A DNA stretch of 64,000 nucleotides from Anisakis pegreffii (Eukaryota > Nematoda > Chromadorea > Rhabditida > Anisakidae), in assembly GCA_035041965.1 (NCBI GenBank), contig JAPYMA010000129.1, positions 1-64,000 on the forward strand. Direction: 5' to 3'. The notes under the pieces are model-generated. The model did no database searches, was not told the DNA's origin, and worked only from the letters and a program-made list of their open reading frames with translations. The translations under genes were made by a program, and so were the position numbers. Positions 10,992 through 23,082 of the stretch are shown here, one piece after another; the first letter of the stretch is position 1, and each line of letters starts with the position of its first letter.

Positions 10992-11279
10992 ATGCAGCAA
11001 GGTTACTTCACTAAATACTATTTGTTTGGATTTTTCGCATTAAACAACAAAACCGAATTTCATGGAGAGAAATGTTATAAGACATTAGCAAAATTCATGA
11101 GGAAGAATCTATCGGTATCGTTGTGTTGCTGTAAAGGAGACTTGTGCAATTTCACTACGACCATTTCTGATAGTATGGATTCAAATAATGCTTCAACTGG
11201 TGTTTTCAACAATAACTACTTGATATTTTCATCACACATATCGATAATCATTACGTTGTTTCATTTGACAGAACCATAA
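10992..11279 (+). CDS. Terminal exon of a Cys-rich, probably GPI-anchored Ly6/ET-module protein
   Basis: The frame shows GEKCYKTLA, then LCCCKGDLCN, the closing signature of three-finger/ET-module proteins (CC..GDLCN). After it come a Ser/Thr/Asn-rich stretch and a hydrophobic C-terminus (about 20 residues ending HLTEP), as in a GPI-attachment signal. The ATG at 10992 is probably internal: the domain's earlier Cys residues and a signal peptide are missing, and an acceptor-like ATCAAAG lies just upstream. Upstream exons may be within 10179-10560 but could not be joined. In nematodes such proteins sit on the cell surface; no specific function is inferred. Confidence 0.4.
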   Translation: MQQGYFTKYYLFGFFALNNKTEFHGEKCYKTLAKFMRKNLSVSLCCCKGDLCNFTTTISDSMDSNNASTGVFNNNYLIFSSHISIIITLFHLTEP

Positions 11280-12078
11280 ATTGATGAACAATCATTTGCG
11301 ATGCATGTTTGATCAACAATAAAATCGCATTTTATCCACTATTAGCCGTTTAGATTGCCTCTTCAAACTAGCATCATTTGAAATTTCGCCACTACGACCA
11401 GATAATTTCATCATATCAACGATCCAGTCGACCTTATACAACACTTCCTCCAATGCTGTTTACAATACTGACGTTAGAAAGTCGACCACCGTACTCGCGT
11501 TTTCGTATGTTTCGAAACATTACAACGTAAGGTTCTGTGAATTTCATCAACAATAATAGTGACAACAGTTTAATATTTCAGTACAAAGTTAGGGAATGAT
11601 ACAGTCGATGTTCACTGCAATATTACATCAAACACAAAAATAACAAAGATGCAAACATTCGAAAGTATGAAATGAAGATATTGTGCAATTTATGAAAAAT
11701 TTCAAAGGATCAATTTGATAAAAATTTGAAATTTATCAACTTTAAGCACACGAAGTAGTTCCTTCAGAAGTGTAACCAACCCTCTGAAGAAACTGATCAC
11801 ATCAGCTCTATTAGTATGGAGCAAAGAGTTCTTAAAAAACTCTTCCTTATAAAGTGTTCAAGTCGAAACCGCATCAGCTATTCGCTCATGTGTGTATGAG
11901 GTGAATTCGCTCAACGCAGACTATGATTTAAGAGTTCGTATCGTTTTATTTTCAGAAGAGATGTAAAAATCTTTGAAAATATGAGGAAATCAGTTTCCTA
12001 ACTAAACGTCTTCTTCAGTTCACCTCTCAGTTCCATTTCCTGAACGTTTTGAAGCACGTGTTGAGGTGACAGTCAGTT
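11280..12078. other. Spacer between two convergent partial genes
   Basis: No coding signal, repeat or RNA gene was recognised. It presumably holds the 3' ends of the plus-strand gene ending at 11279 and the minus-strand gene ending at 12079. Confidence 0.4.
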
Positions 12079-13483
12079 TCAAAGCACAAAGTTGGATAAT
12101 AAAATTATGTACAGTGGAACGTCAAAAGTATTCGATTTTGACGCAACATTCCCGTTACTATTATCATTGCGAAGAGTCACTCTATCAGAAGATTCTGTCG
12201 TCGGTGCGCTGTCAATTTCGTTGCCATCCTTCCGAGGTGGTTTCTTCGAATCATCGCCATTTTCAGGCGTTCCATCTACTAAAGGCATTGCTTCTGGTGA
12301 ACTACCCTCACTGACGGTCTGCGTCGGTGTTGTTTCGCTAATTGACTGTTGAGTGGTTGGATTTTGTGTGTTCGGTTGGTGAGCTTCAGGAGTGTAATCG
12401 ATTATAGGATGCTTGACCGCCGTACAGTTCGGCTGCATTCCCCACCATGTTTGTCCTGTTGTGAAAATGTAACAACAACAATACGGCTGACCTGCTGTAC
12501 GAATTTCTATCTGCAACTGAAACGTTGACTTGAGGATTTGGAAGATTCACCGGTAAAATATATCGGAAATGAGTCAATAATATGGAATCAGTAATATGGG
12601 AAATTCAATGAATTTAAAAATCAGATATGAAAATGCAATAATGATAATAACAACAACAACATGAACAATCCAACTGAATTTTACTGTATGTAAGTCTATA
12701 TCCAAATTACCATTAGACGAATAATGCAAAATTATCGGAATGAAGAATTTTTCGCAAAATGAGTGTCTGAACTGAAGATCAATTGTTTGCCCGTAAGAGA
12801 ATTCGAAAATGTTTGTGAATTCGGAGTGATAGCTACTTCTTTAAAGAAAACAAACAAACTCACACCACAGATAAAGTTGAGCTGCCATTGCACAAGTGCA
12901 TTGTTGCCTTAAATTTCACATTAATGTTTTCGTTTTTTGAAGTGATCAAATAATTTGGATAACTATCCGAAGTTCTCAACACACTCAGTTGCCCCATTGG
13001 CTCTGTGAACGCTTAGTTCATGTGTGAAACCCTACTCGAATCGGTGCGCTTGAACGATGTTCACCGAAAAACTATTATGGCTTTATTGAAATGCAAATAT
13101 CACGCTGACTCTTACTGCCAATCCAATGCGATTCAAACAATGCTATCAACACTCATTATAACTAGTGATGTCTCTATACGACTTTTTTGAAAACTGTTCT
13201 ATTCTATACCACGGAACAGAACAGGAATAGAACAGTTTAACTGGAATAGAGACATCACTGATTATAACTGACAATAAACAATGACATTCATTCTCATTTG
13301 GATATGCTAAAGTTCGTTTAAAAATGCAATTTTCACCAAAGTACCTCTGAAAGCGATTGCATCACAGCTGATATCTACCGGGCGTGCGTTCACCACTGGA
13401 ATATTAGCATGTAAGGAGAGTAAGGAGATGAATACGGTGAACTGATAACTAATCACTGACGTGAACAAAAAATCGAGTAACAT
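12079..13483 (-). CDS. Putative secreted or GPI-anchored Cys-rich protein (partial model)
   Basis: Two parts look coding. A first exon, 13483-13345, has ATG directly after TTTTCAG, a long hydrophobic signal peptide ending near VVNA, and a donor AGAG|GTACTT. A last exon, about 12517-12079, is open for 145 codons: it starts with a Cys cluster (PYCCCY, later a single NC), continues as a Thr/Pro/Ser/Asp-rich stalk (PNTQNPTTQQS, SKKPPRKDGN) and ends in a short hydrophobic tail (VPLYIILLSNFVL), fitting a GPI signal or a tail anchor. A small exon near 12915-12872 may link them, but phases do not close without another exon. The family is not recognised. Its neighbour at 10992-11279 has a similar architecture in the opposite orientation. 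Confidence 0.4.
13155..13268. mobile_element. 98-bp hAT-type MITE with 8-bp target duplication
   Basis: The element 13163-13260 starts TAGTGATGTCTCTAT and ends ATAGAGACATCACTG, near-perfect terminal inverted repeats of about 15 bp. It is flanked on both sides by the identical 8-bp sequence ATTATAAC (13155-13162 and 13261-13268). The termini and 8-bp duplication are those of hAT transposons. The interior is partly self-complementary (ACTGTTCTATTC against GAATAGAACAGT), so the whole can fold as a hairpin. It has no coding capacity. Confidence 0.85.
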
Positions 13484-13505
13484 CTGAAAATTGATTCGTT
13501 GCAAA

Positions 13506-15351
13506 ATTTGTTACTCAACTCGATTAAAGAATATTTATGAATGCATTCTAAAAATCACATTGTATCTATCTGAAAAGTTGCAGTTGTTTATCAGTGGCGA
13601 CAACGTTGAACACTTGTCAGTTAAAAATTGTATTTGCACAATTGGAGTCGTAGTATATACAATGCAAAATCATGACATATTCAAATTTTGGAGAAGCAGA
13701 ATAGTAATTTTCAGCCTGGATTACTTTTATACGGATGCGAAAACAACAAAAATTCTAGGTGAATATCTATTAGCATGTAAGATGCGAGAATCCCAAGATT
13801 TGTTCTAAGCTGAGCAAAGATCACAGGTGATCTTCGACACTTCAACCTGAACATCTCATTCAAATGTGTTAAACTAAAAGATTTTGCAAAAGCAGCAAAT
13901 CATTATCGATTTCAGTTTGCTTCGACCCTTCTAGATTGCGCATGGGTAGTTAAATCAAACGAAGAGCTGCTTCCTGAACTGTTGTGAGCATGAATGAGCG
14001 AGTAACCATTTGGATTTATTAGTTTGAGGAAAAGTGTTTTCCGAAAGCATACAATATCACTGTAGAATATGATTAATATCCAATGAAATGCCTGTTCAAA
14101 TGACTCAAATAAATATTCAATGGCATAAGATGGCAGCGAGACTGATACCGTTATGCAGTCTAGTGACTGGTATGCTGCATACAATTGGAAACATTTGCTT
14201 GCAAGCGAGATCAACACCAAACAACTAATGCGGTGAAAGCAACAATGTGCTTATTATTAAATGAATAGCTAGGGAGTGTGAAACCGTTCGAAAGCTTCAT
14301 TCTAATTTGTATCATATCATGAAATTCTGACCTGAAAAGAATCAGCCAGTCTTTCTGTTTGTTTGAAAATGTTATAATTGAATAATTGCTTGAATAAGAT
14401 TTTCCCTTTCCTTCAACACTAATGACTCATAGTGGTGATTGTTCAACTTTTTCACAATTCCTGATGAATGCGCATTTTGGTGTGCTTTCTTTTCTAATGT
14501 TTTTATGATTCTTTTAGTTTCCATTCCAACCTTCACTGACGTTACATCGCATGCAAACATAGGACATTTTCAATAATTCCATAAATAATTCTTTGAACGC
14601 ATGAAAACCACACTCATTCATGCTTCATCGTTTTTCGTTCAAATGTAACACAAAGAGAACACATGCTGAATGTGCGATTGCTTATTTCATCGAAATACAA
14701 GTGTGCTTCTTTTGTCTATCGTTGAAATACATCAAGCTGACTGATCGGGAATTTTTTGAGTTTCTTGTTCAAGTGCTTCACTCTGCCACCTAATTCTACT
14801 GATCGCAAGACTGTCAAATTCATTGAAACAATTCAGACTGCGTAATAATATCATGCCAAATGCACTGTAATTCTTCTTTTTCATTCAATTTATGCGTTGT
14901 GTTAATACATCGAATCCCTCACAACAATTGCAAACTATTTGAGCAATCAGTTCAATAACTAACTTTCCAACTGATCAAATTATTCACTCAACAGCAACCA
15001 TCCGCTATATACAGAGATTATGAGATCATGAATGTAAAAAAAAAATAATCAGAACATTGAACGTAAACATCATAAGGAATACACTAAAGGCATTATATTC
15101 ATGTTCAATCTTCAGTTCTCCGCAAAACAATCCTCTTGAGTCACACATCGGAATGTAATACTGTTGTATGTCAGCGTTACATCCTTCTCAAGTTTGTTGA
15201 TCTCCCTTCAGACGTTTTCTGGCGATTTCACTATCCTGCAAAGTTGCTTCTTCAGTTATTCGCATTTGAAAGATACAACTTCAATGATTTATCATTTTGA
15301 AAACTTGAGAGATGATTACTTCAACTGATGTGAACTGCTTACGCAAATATT
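13506..15351. other. Gene-free stretch before DHX35 3' end
   Basis: Short frames only (13491-13808 plus, 13912-14220 minus); neither has recognisable motifs. Upstream region of the Cys-rich gene and 3' flank of the helicase gene. Confidence 0.4.
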
Positions 15352-18300
15352 TTAGAATCTTTCCGGCATTACCGAGAAAAAATTTATTACCGTTCCGAAT
15401 TCGTAGTATTCCGGAACCAGTTGATATAACCATTCCGGCTCAACAACACTAACGTCACGAATCGTGTCTTGTAATACTTCCGAAAAAATCACCCTGAAAC
15501 AACCGTTACGATAACTGAACTAAAGCACTGAAGAAACTGTAGTCGAAAATGAATTAGTCTACGCGAGCGGCGAGATATTTTGAACAGTTTGCAGTCATTT
15601 ACCATTTCGGGAATTCTTTTCGATACATAAGCGCTGAGCCTTTATAGACTTTGAAGTGGTAATCCTCTCGCACGGTCACATAATCACCACTGCTATGGTA
15701 TTGTGCCGCCTGTGAGAAGAAACCTTTCACGAGGCATCGACGTATCATTGAGCTTGCACCTGCAAAGCTATTCCCTCAGTACCAACGAATATTATCAGCC
15801 AATTCATAATGCTTGTCTGTATTTATGTATGAGAATTTTCAACGCAATAACATTCAACTATGCAAAATACTCCATCCACCACTGTTTTTAATGTAAAAAT
15901 TGATCCAAAAATGAACTGAGTCTAGTCACAAACCAGATTCACTCCGACACGAAACAATTGGTATTTCATATCTTTTCAGCAGTCGAATCATTTGATCACG
16001 AATACTTAACGCACGACATAGACCACGATAGTTGACAAAGTGTTGATTACACCACTGCTTTGAACGACCACTCTGAAATTATTCCATCGATGCGAAGGAA
16101 CGGTACATTGCTGTAGATAGCAATTTCGGGAAAGAGGAACGCAAATAAAATATTGAGAATGACTGAAAATCAAACGTAAATGTAAAATGAGCTAAGAATT
16201 TCGAACAACTCACATCGACGAAATTCGTGAAAACGTTCAGCATCGTTAAATGATCGCCTTCTTCAACTGAGAATTTTCGTTTCATAATTTCCTGAAAATT
16301 CGAGTGAACAAACTGAGCGATTTAAACACAATACAAGCGCGCATCGATTTATCGGAAACAAACGCGAACAAACTGAGTGGAAATTAGAACTGAAAGAAAA
16401 AAAGAAAAGAAAAGCTAACCGCTCTATGACGACTTTTCGATGGGAATAAGAAGAGATCTTGAATCTGCAGCATCGCCACAATTGCGGCCATTTCTTCACT
16501 ACAACCAAATTCACCTGAAATGAGGACATTAAACACTGAAGTACAACAACAACACAACAGAACTTGTCATATGATTACAGTCACATCGCTAAATCATTCA
16601 TACGCCTTACCAGATGCAAGTAGCGTTTTCGAATGCATCGGTGGCAACGGGAATTCGGCCATGTGAATACCGACAGGATTCGTTAGGAGGCCATCTTTCG
16701 AGAGCGCGCCTAACGCGTACAACAACTGCAATCCTTCGACCATTGCAAATGATGGTGGCCGCTGAAATTTCGACATTTAAACCCAGAAACTGAAAAATGA
16801 TATCATCCATTTCAGACACAACAGTTCTGAAACAAATTCACTTTAAATCAGTAATATGGAGTCATTCGTTCCTTATTAAATGATACTAATGATGTTGTTT
16901 TACAAAATGAGGCGATCAAATTTCGAAAGAAAAACAAGCACAACGCACAGATATATAGTTGAATCGAAGCACATTGTGAATTCCAAGTGCTTTCAGTTGT
17001 AGTATCACAGGCGCTAGATTGCATCGTTGCATTTCGGGTACTGTTGCTTCCATTAGTTTGTCGAATTCCTTCTCTGAAGTGAACAACTTTTATAGTTCGT
17101 CTACAGCTATAAGGAAAAGTAAAAATAATTGAAACAGCATTCTGACTGAACAATCGATGAACGAAAGCGAACGTGGATAGAGACGATAGCATTTGCCGGG
17201 TCGTACACGACCGGCACGACCGGCTCGTTGGTTGGCTGCGGCCCGAGAGACAGGCAGTGTCATTAGGGTCTCGAGTCCGTTCTCTGCATTCAAGGCACGC
17301 ATCTTCACGAATCCACAATCGATCACTGAACAATGACGACGATTGGAAAATATTTACATTGATGAATACATTCAAATAGTTGAATGAGAATGTCTGTGTT
17401 AAACTAATAGAAAATTAATTTTCAACAGGCAAAAACAATCTGAATTTCGATCAACAGAATTACTGATCAACCTATTCAAAAACCTCTGATAGTGAAACAT
17501 TTAGAATAGATAAATTTTCCATTGCAGCCTTCATCATGAACTCTCGATATATTTAATAATCAAGCACAAGACTGCCATCAAAACGTTAACCATATGCAAT
17601 TCCGGGTATTGTCACTGATGCTTCGGCAATATTTGTGGCGATAACAACTTTTCTGGTTCGATACGGAGTTGAGTCGAACGCTTTCAACTGAATTTGTACC
17701 GAATGAATACATTGTTTCATTAAGTTCTTGAATCAGTCATTCTTCAAGCAATTAATCACATTGAAACATTGACATATCAATAGAACACATCGAATCTGGT
17801 GTGCTGACAGTATCGATGGGTAGCGATCAGTTCAGGACATTGAGGTAGCACCTGCTAGTAATTACAAGAGGAAATTCCAAAAACAAACCTGTTCTCTGGC
17901 CGGCAGTGCACCATACATAGGCACAACCCATAACTTATCAACGTTTTTCAGTTGGCGCGTAGACTCGATCAACTGCTTGCAAGCTAATTCCACCTGAAGA
18001 AATACAAAGTTCCATATCGTCCAACAGAATTGACCAATAGAAAGAATTTCAACAAATCAATCGCAGAAGAAATTCAAAGCGGTTCTCGTTGGATAACGAA
18101 AGATAATGAGCCATTTATAAAGAGATCAGATCACTGATACATTCCAATCAATGTCTACACTTCTTTTGGGTGTTGAACTTCTTGACTAACAAATCGAATA
18201 CTAAAAAAGCTCATTTTGCAAATAACCAAAATAAACCTCATCTTGACCCGTCAAAAATGCCAATATATCACCAGTAGTCTCAGTCTTATGCAGTTCCAGT

Positions 18301-20874
18301 ACTGTATCAACTGTCTTCTGTATATAGTCCGGCACACCGCTGAAATCGCTATCACATAATGGAGATGAAGCAAAATGAAATTAAAAAACGCCACTTTACA
18401 CTATCATTATTGGTCTTCACGCAAACAACAATGGTGCAACACTAAATGAATATTTTCAGGCTGGATGTTTCTCGGATCGGATGAAAATATTTCGATTTTA
18501 AAATGGAAATTTTTGTGAATGGAAGGAACAAGCCAATGTCTGATAAAACAGCACTTTTTTGTATAATAAACAGTCACTGGATGCATGTGTCCTTCAACCG
18601 ATATGATCGTTGCCGTATCTTGATTCGAGTTGTTCGTTTCGTTCATTTCGAAAAAATCGCGAAACAGCTGAAATACAACAACACTAATTGCTTGCTTACT
18701 GATGAAACGATTGAGACATTGGGATCTGCAAACAAGATCATAAAGGCCTTTGCTAAAACATTCAAAAGCTTTCACTGAGTCATAAACTCACAACAGCATC
18801 TAGTGTGGCCGATGAAACGATCACCCGGAGGTCATTGCGAATCAATTGAATCTTCCTCAGTAAACCCAAAACCAAATCCGTGTTTATGGATCGCTCGTGC
18901 GCCTCATCAACCATTATTATACTGAAACGGAGACAGGCAATTGCAATATCATTCTCTAAAAAATATGCTACCGCTAAAATTTTTCCGTTCGCACTGTTGA
19001 AAGCTTTTCCTTATATTCAAAACTCTATTGTGAAAAGAGTCATTCTTTATTCATATCTGAGCAATAATCGAAGACATTGAAACAAACGGAATTTCGGAAA
19101 AAATCTCTCTCCGATATCAGGATGCGAACTTGAATTGCTTGGAATACAGAGCAAAGAAGAGTAAAACGGTTATAAAATTGAAATCACTGATTACCTATAC
19201 TGAGTTAAAAGTGGATCGGACATTAGTTCTCGAAGAATGATGCCATCGGTCATATACTGAAAAGTTATTCGGTTCATTTTTAGTCAAAAACTCTTCCAAG
19301 TACAACAACACATCGACCAATAAAAAGCGTTTCTTCATTTTCGCATTCTACACAAGTGACAAGCATGAAGCATTTGTATCATTGGTGTGATACACTTCAG
19401 AAGTAATGAATCGGAAACGTTTTAAAGGTTCAGTCAATTTGTTGGATATTCCTTTTTTGTTTCAAACGTAATCAAAGAAAATATTCAACCTTAATTTTCG
19501 TTCTTTCATCAGTCATATCATCGAAACGAACCACATAGCCAACATCCTCTCCAAGACTGCACATCGTTTCTTCAGCAACTCGATTCGCCAACTTTAAATG
19601 TCGAATTTTTATCATTCAATGGATTTTGCAGGATCAGTGAGTGAATATATTCTTATATTTGGAAACGAGATCAACCAAAGACATATGTATGGATCAATGA
19701 ATACAGAGCAACTCAATATTCATTATTTCAAATTTCAACGAATCAAGCATGCTTTGACGAAGCGGATTTTCGATAAAGGCTCTGAATCATAAACCATTCA
19801 AAAGCAACGAAACAGAACATCGTATTGGCTTTATCACCATGAAACAATAAGACAACAAACTAAAGGGAATAATAGCCAAATGAATTCTAAAAGTTACGCA
19901 CCGTTACGACAGCAATCCTTCTCGGCTCAGTGATACCAATTTTACGACCATCTGCTGCCCAACCCGCTTCCATGAGGTACTGAAAACGCTGAGTGCTTTC
20001 ATACTCTATTGAAAACTCTTAAGCTATATCCTCAGGATCAAAAAATTTTCGATTTCATTGAATCGCTAATGAAAGCGATCAAAACACAGTGGAAACTTCA
20101 ATGGATCTAAGCATGAAAGGATCCATCACTTTGATCTCGTAGTGAATCGTGACTAGGGCAATATGAAGAAATCCAAATTGCGGTTAGCATTAGAAGTGAA
20201 GACGCATCTAGCGTTCTAGCGAACCTGAGGTATCTGAGTGCTTTTCCCGCATCCTGTCTCACCGACAATGATCACCGTTCGATACTTCTCCAGCAGATAC
20301 AAAATATGATTACGATTCTGAAAGCCAGCAACGATACGTGACCTAGCTTATACAGTTCATCAATTCAGTTGCTATGCAATGGGTATGTTCAATAGATACG
20401 CAACACCCTTCGTTTCGTCATCTTTCTTATCCCGTTGATTTATGATTAGCGAAACGATGAAATCGCCTTTTGTTTATATCTCTCAATATCTATAATTTGA
20501 TTCTGTTTGTCTTCATTTGGCTTCTCTTTGACTATTCTATGTTCTATACTGATTTTGCATTCAGTTACTCGTGCAATCAAATGCGCTTTTACTGAATACT
20601 GCTGTTGGTAATTCTACATGAATACCTTGAATATGGGTAGTCTTGATCTTTGTTGTTGAATAGATAATAGCACATAAGGATTGTTGTAAACGATTGAACA
20701 TCCCAGATCCACTTCAACACTTGATTCAGCTGCTCGCTCTTCTAGTACCAGTGGACCCTTATGGCGATCATCCGCAAGCACATCATCATCGGCTGTAATC
20801 CAACCGAATTATTTCACATTTCAATGAGACATTATCTCACTCTCTTTTGAATTCCCTTCCTTCTGCTTATCCAT
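15352..20874 (-). CDS. DHX35: DHX35-type DEAH-box RNA helicase
   Basis: Nineteen exons join in frame to 707 aa (human DHX35 is about 703): 20874-20841, 20792-20626, 20317-20225, 19979-19902, 19591-19490, 19256-19195, 18921-18792, 18667-18555, 18339-18237, 17993-17889, 17687-17591, 17325-17173, 17073-16949, 16761-16611, 16514-16420, 16291-16214, 16072-15934, 15759-15603, 15493-15352. Motifs in order: [10 protein letters not shown] (86-94), Ia [16 protein letters not shown] (184-187), III SAT (216-218), [34 protein letters not shown] (394-401). The winged-helix/ratchet region has [10 protein letters not shown] and [13 protein letters not shown], and an OB-fold follows. DHX35 is a nuclear ATP-dependent RNA helicase found with spliceosomal C complexes. 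The first exon encodes only 11 residues and sits just after a TTATTCAG acceptor. All active-site motifs are intact. Confidence 0.95.
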
Positions 20875-20877
20875 GCT

Positions 20878-20885
20878 CTGAATAA
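20878..20885 (-). other. Putative trans-splice acceptor of DHX35
   Basis: On the minus strand TTATTCAG precedes AGC and the ATG at 20874, leaving a 3-nt leader. The ATG was chosen because the 34-nt first exon and its GTGAGA donor give the right phase for exon 2. Confidence 0.4.
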
Positions 20886-23049
20886 ATTCACTCACAATAA
20901 TAGATTTTTATGCATATTTTCCAATGAAATTTCACCGCTGGATCTTCGTTCTGCACCAGCTTATTGTCTAGGCTTTTCACCATGACATTTCTGCGAACAT
21001 TCCAAATCATCATGATAATTTCCAATCTATGGAACTCAACACTGAAAAACGATCGTTTTCGATAGCACTGAACTGTAGTGTTAACCACTTGGGTGGATCA
21101 CTATCAGTTCCGTCAATGATATATAATGCATTAAGTTTTGATCAATTCGTCTCATTCACAGGTGAGTTGCTGTGATTCTGACTGTACAACAGAGCTCAAG
21201 CATTTCTAATTTTTATGAAGATGAATTCAGTCATCAAGTATAGAATCTCGTCTTTGTAGACCACTCTCGTCTTTAATAATGCAACTCTCTTGTCTCAGTC
21301 AAAAATGATTCAAAACGAATCAGTGACCGATTCAATTCCGATTGTGTAACAAACCAATCACATACATGGTCTAATGAAACGCGGTTTACGATTCGCACTG
21401 GTCGCCGCATGTGCTGGACGTCGTTGGTCAGCGTCCATTGTGTATTCCTACAATTATTAGTGCATGATTTCTTTGATATACTCGTCGAGAACACTTGATA
21501 ATAAACGAATCGCTTTGAATTAGTGTTTTGTTGAGAATTCATTCCAACGAGATTTATCATTGTGTACAATAAATGTTCTTGAAATCGTAATTGAACTGAA
21601 TGAGTACATACGTACGTACATGCATCTGTCTGTTCCTTTGACTCTATTTTCAAAATTTTATGATAGCATGTAAATTCTCTTAGGAAACAACGAAATCAGC
21701 CCAAAATCTGAGATGTGATGATATCAATTGTCCGCTTATGCGTGTACGGCTGGCTGTGTGAAAGGAAGCACGATGATATAAGTTTGTCAAATTTATTGTT
21801 GTTATCACTCAAATATGAATAAAGAAGCAGTGTGATAAAAGGAGAACAATGAAAAATAGACAATAATGAAATTCATGAAAATTGGGTCGATATTCGACAG
21901 TGTTTCCGAGATGACAACAACAACAACAATAATAGCGATGAGACATCATCAAAAAGAAAACAACGAGTTACAATCAACAACAAATAACTGTCATTACTTA
22001 AATTGTAAATAGATGGCGAGTGGACGCGAGGGGACGGGGCAGGGGGAGAAGGGCCCGGGTCCAATAAGACACAGGCACTGCCCCGGTGAAGTGAAAAATG
22101 TGAACATCAAGGTTTGAAACCTGCAAATCCATGCTTCACAATTGTAAAAACTCCGAAAAAAATCAAACCATAAGAAAGTGAAACAAGATAGGCTCGCGGG
22201 ATTGGACACGAATAACACCTCAACAATTTCCTTTCGCTTAAATTGCCGTCAATCAACAATCGACGAGATCAATGCCATCAGAAGCAGATTCCCCGATAAA
22301 TGTTGCAAAAAAAAACGATGGGTAATACAAAATTCATCAAAACCAAAAACAAAACAAACTGAAACATCAAAATAAATTATCTTTCAACAGCGATGATTTG
22401 CTGAATCATAATAAAATAAAAAAATTAAAAAAAGAACATCAACTTCTTGAAAAATCCTAGCTCAGCAAGATATATCATCGAAAACACGCCACTGCTAATC
22501 TCAATCTTTCGAAAAACTGTACCAAATGTGAAGTCTAAATTTTCTCTTCTTCAAACAATTTGGTAATAGTGGCAAAAATGAAAACGAGAACCACAATAAC
22601 ATCGATAGCAATGACGACGAAAATACGAATAACGCATAAAACTGCGACAATACGAATGGTGATGACATCAAATGAGTAGTAATCAAGACAACAACACAAT
22701 TAATCGTATGATATCTGGTGGCAACATAGCAACAACAATCATTATTATGAAAACTGCAACAAGACAATAAACTGAATGATTATGACATCCACTTGAATGG
22801 TTTTTGAATGCTTTTCATGATATCGAGCGATGACAAAACGACAATCTCAAAAAATTTCAAATGAATAGAGTGAATTGCGGTGTCATCATAATGAAACATC
22901 GTATGAGAACATAAATTAATTACGGACACTGATCATGCTGGTGCTCCAGCAAAACCGTTGCAACTGCACTGATCGTGAACAAAAAATACGAATTCAGCTC
23001 AGACACCAAAAACACTCCTGAATCAGTACTGCTACTGTAAGACTCCGCG
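20886..23049. other. Spacer between DHX35 and the DBHS gene
   Basis: Contains AT-rich sequence and simple GAT/CAA-rich tracts (21900-22000, 22540-22760) whose frames are low complexity. The right part is presumably 3' UTR of the DBHS gene. No other gene was recognised. Confidence 0.4.
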
Positions 23050-23082
23050 TTTATTCTGGGGCATCAACATTGTACCATACGC

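Noticed and set aside
17173..17379. Plus-strand frame rich in Arg and His
   Set aside because: Antisense of the DHX35 exon carrying motif VI (17325-17173).
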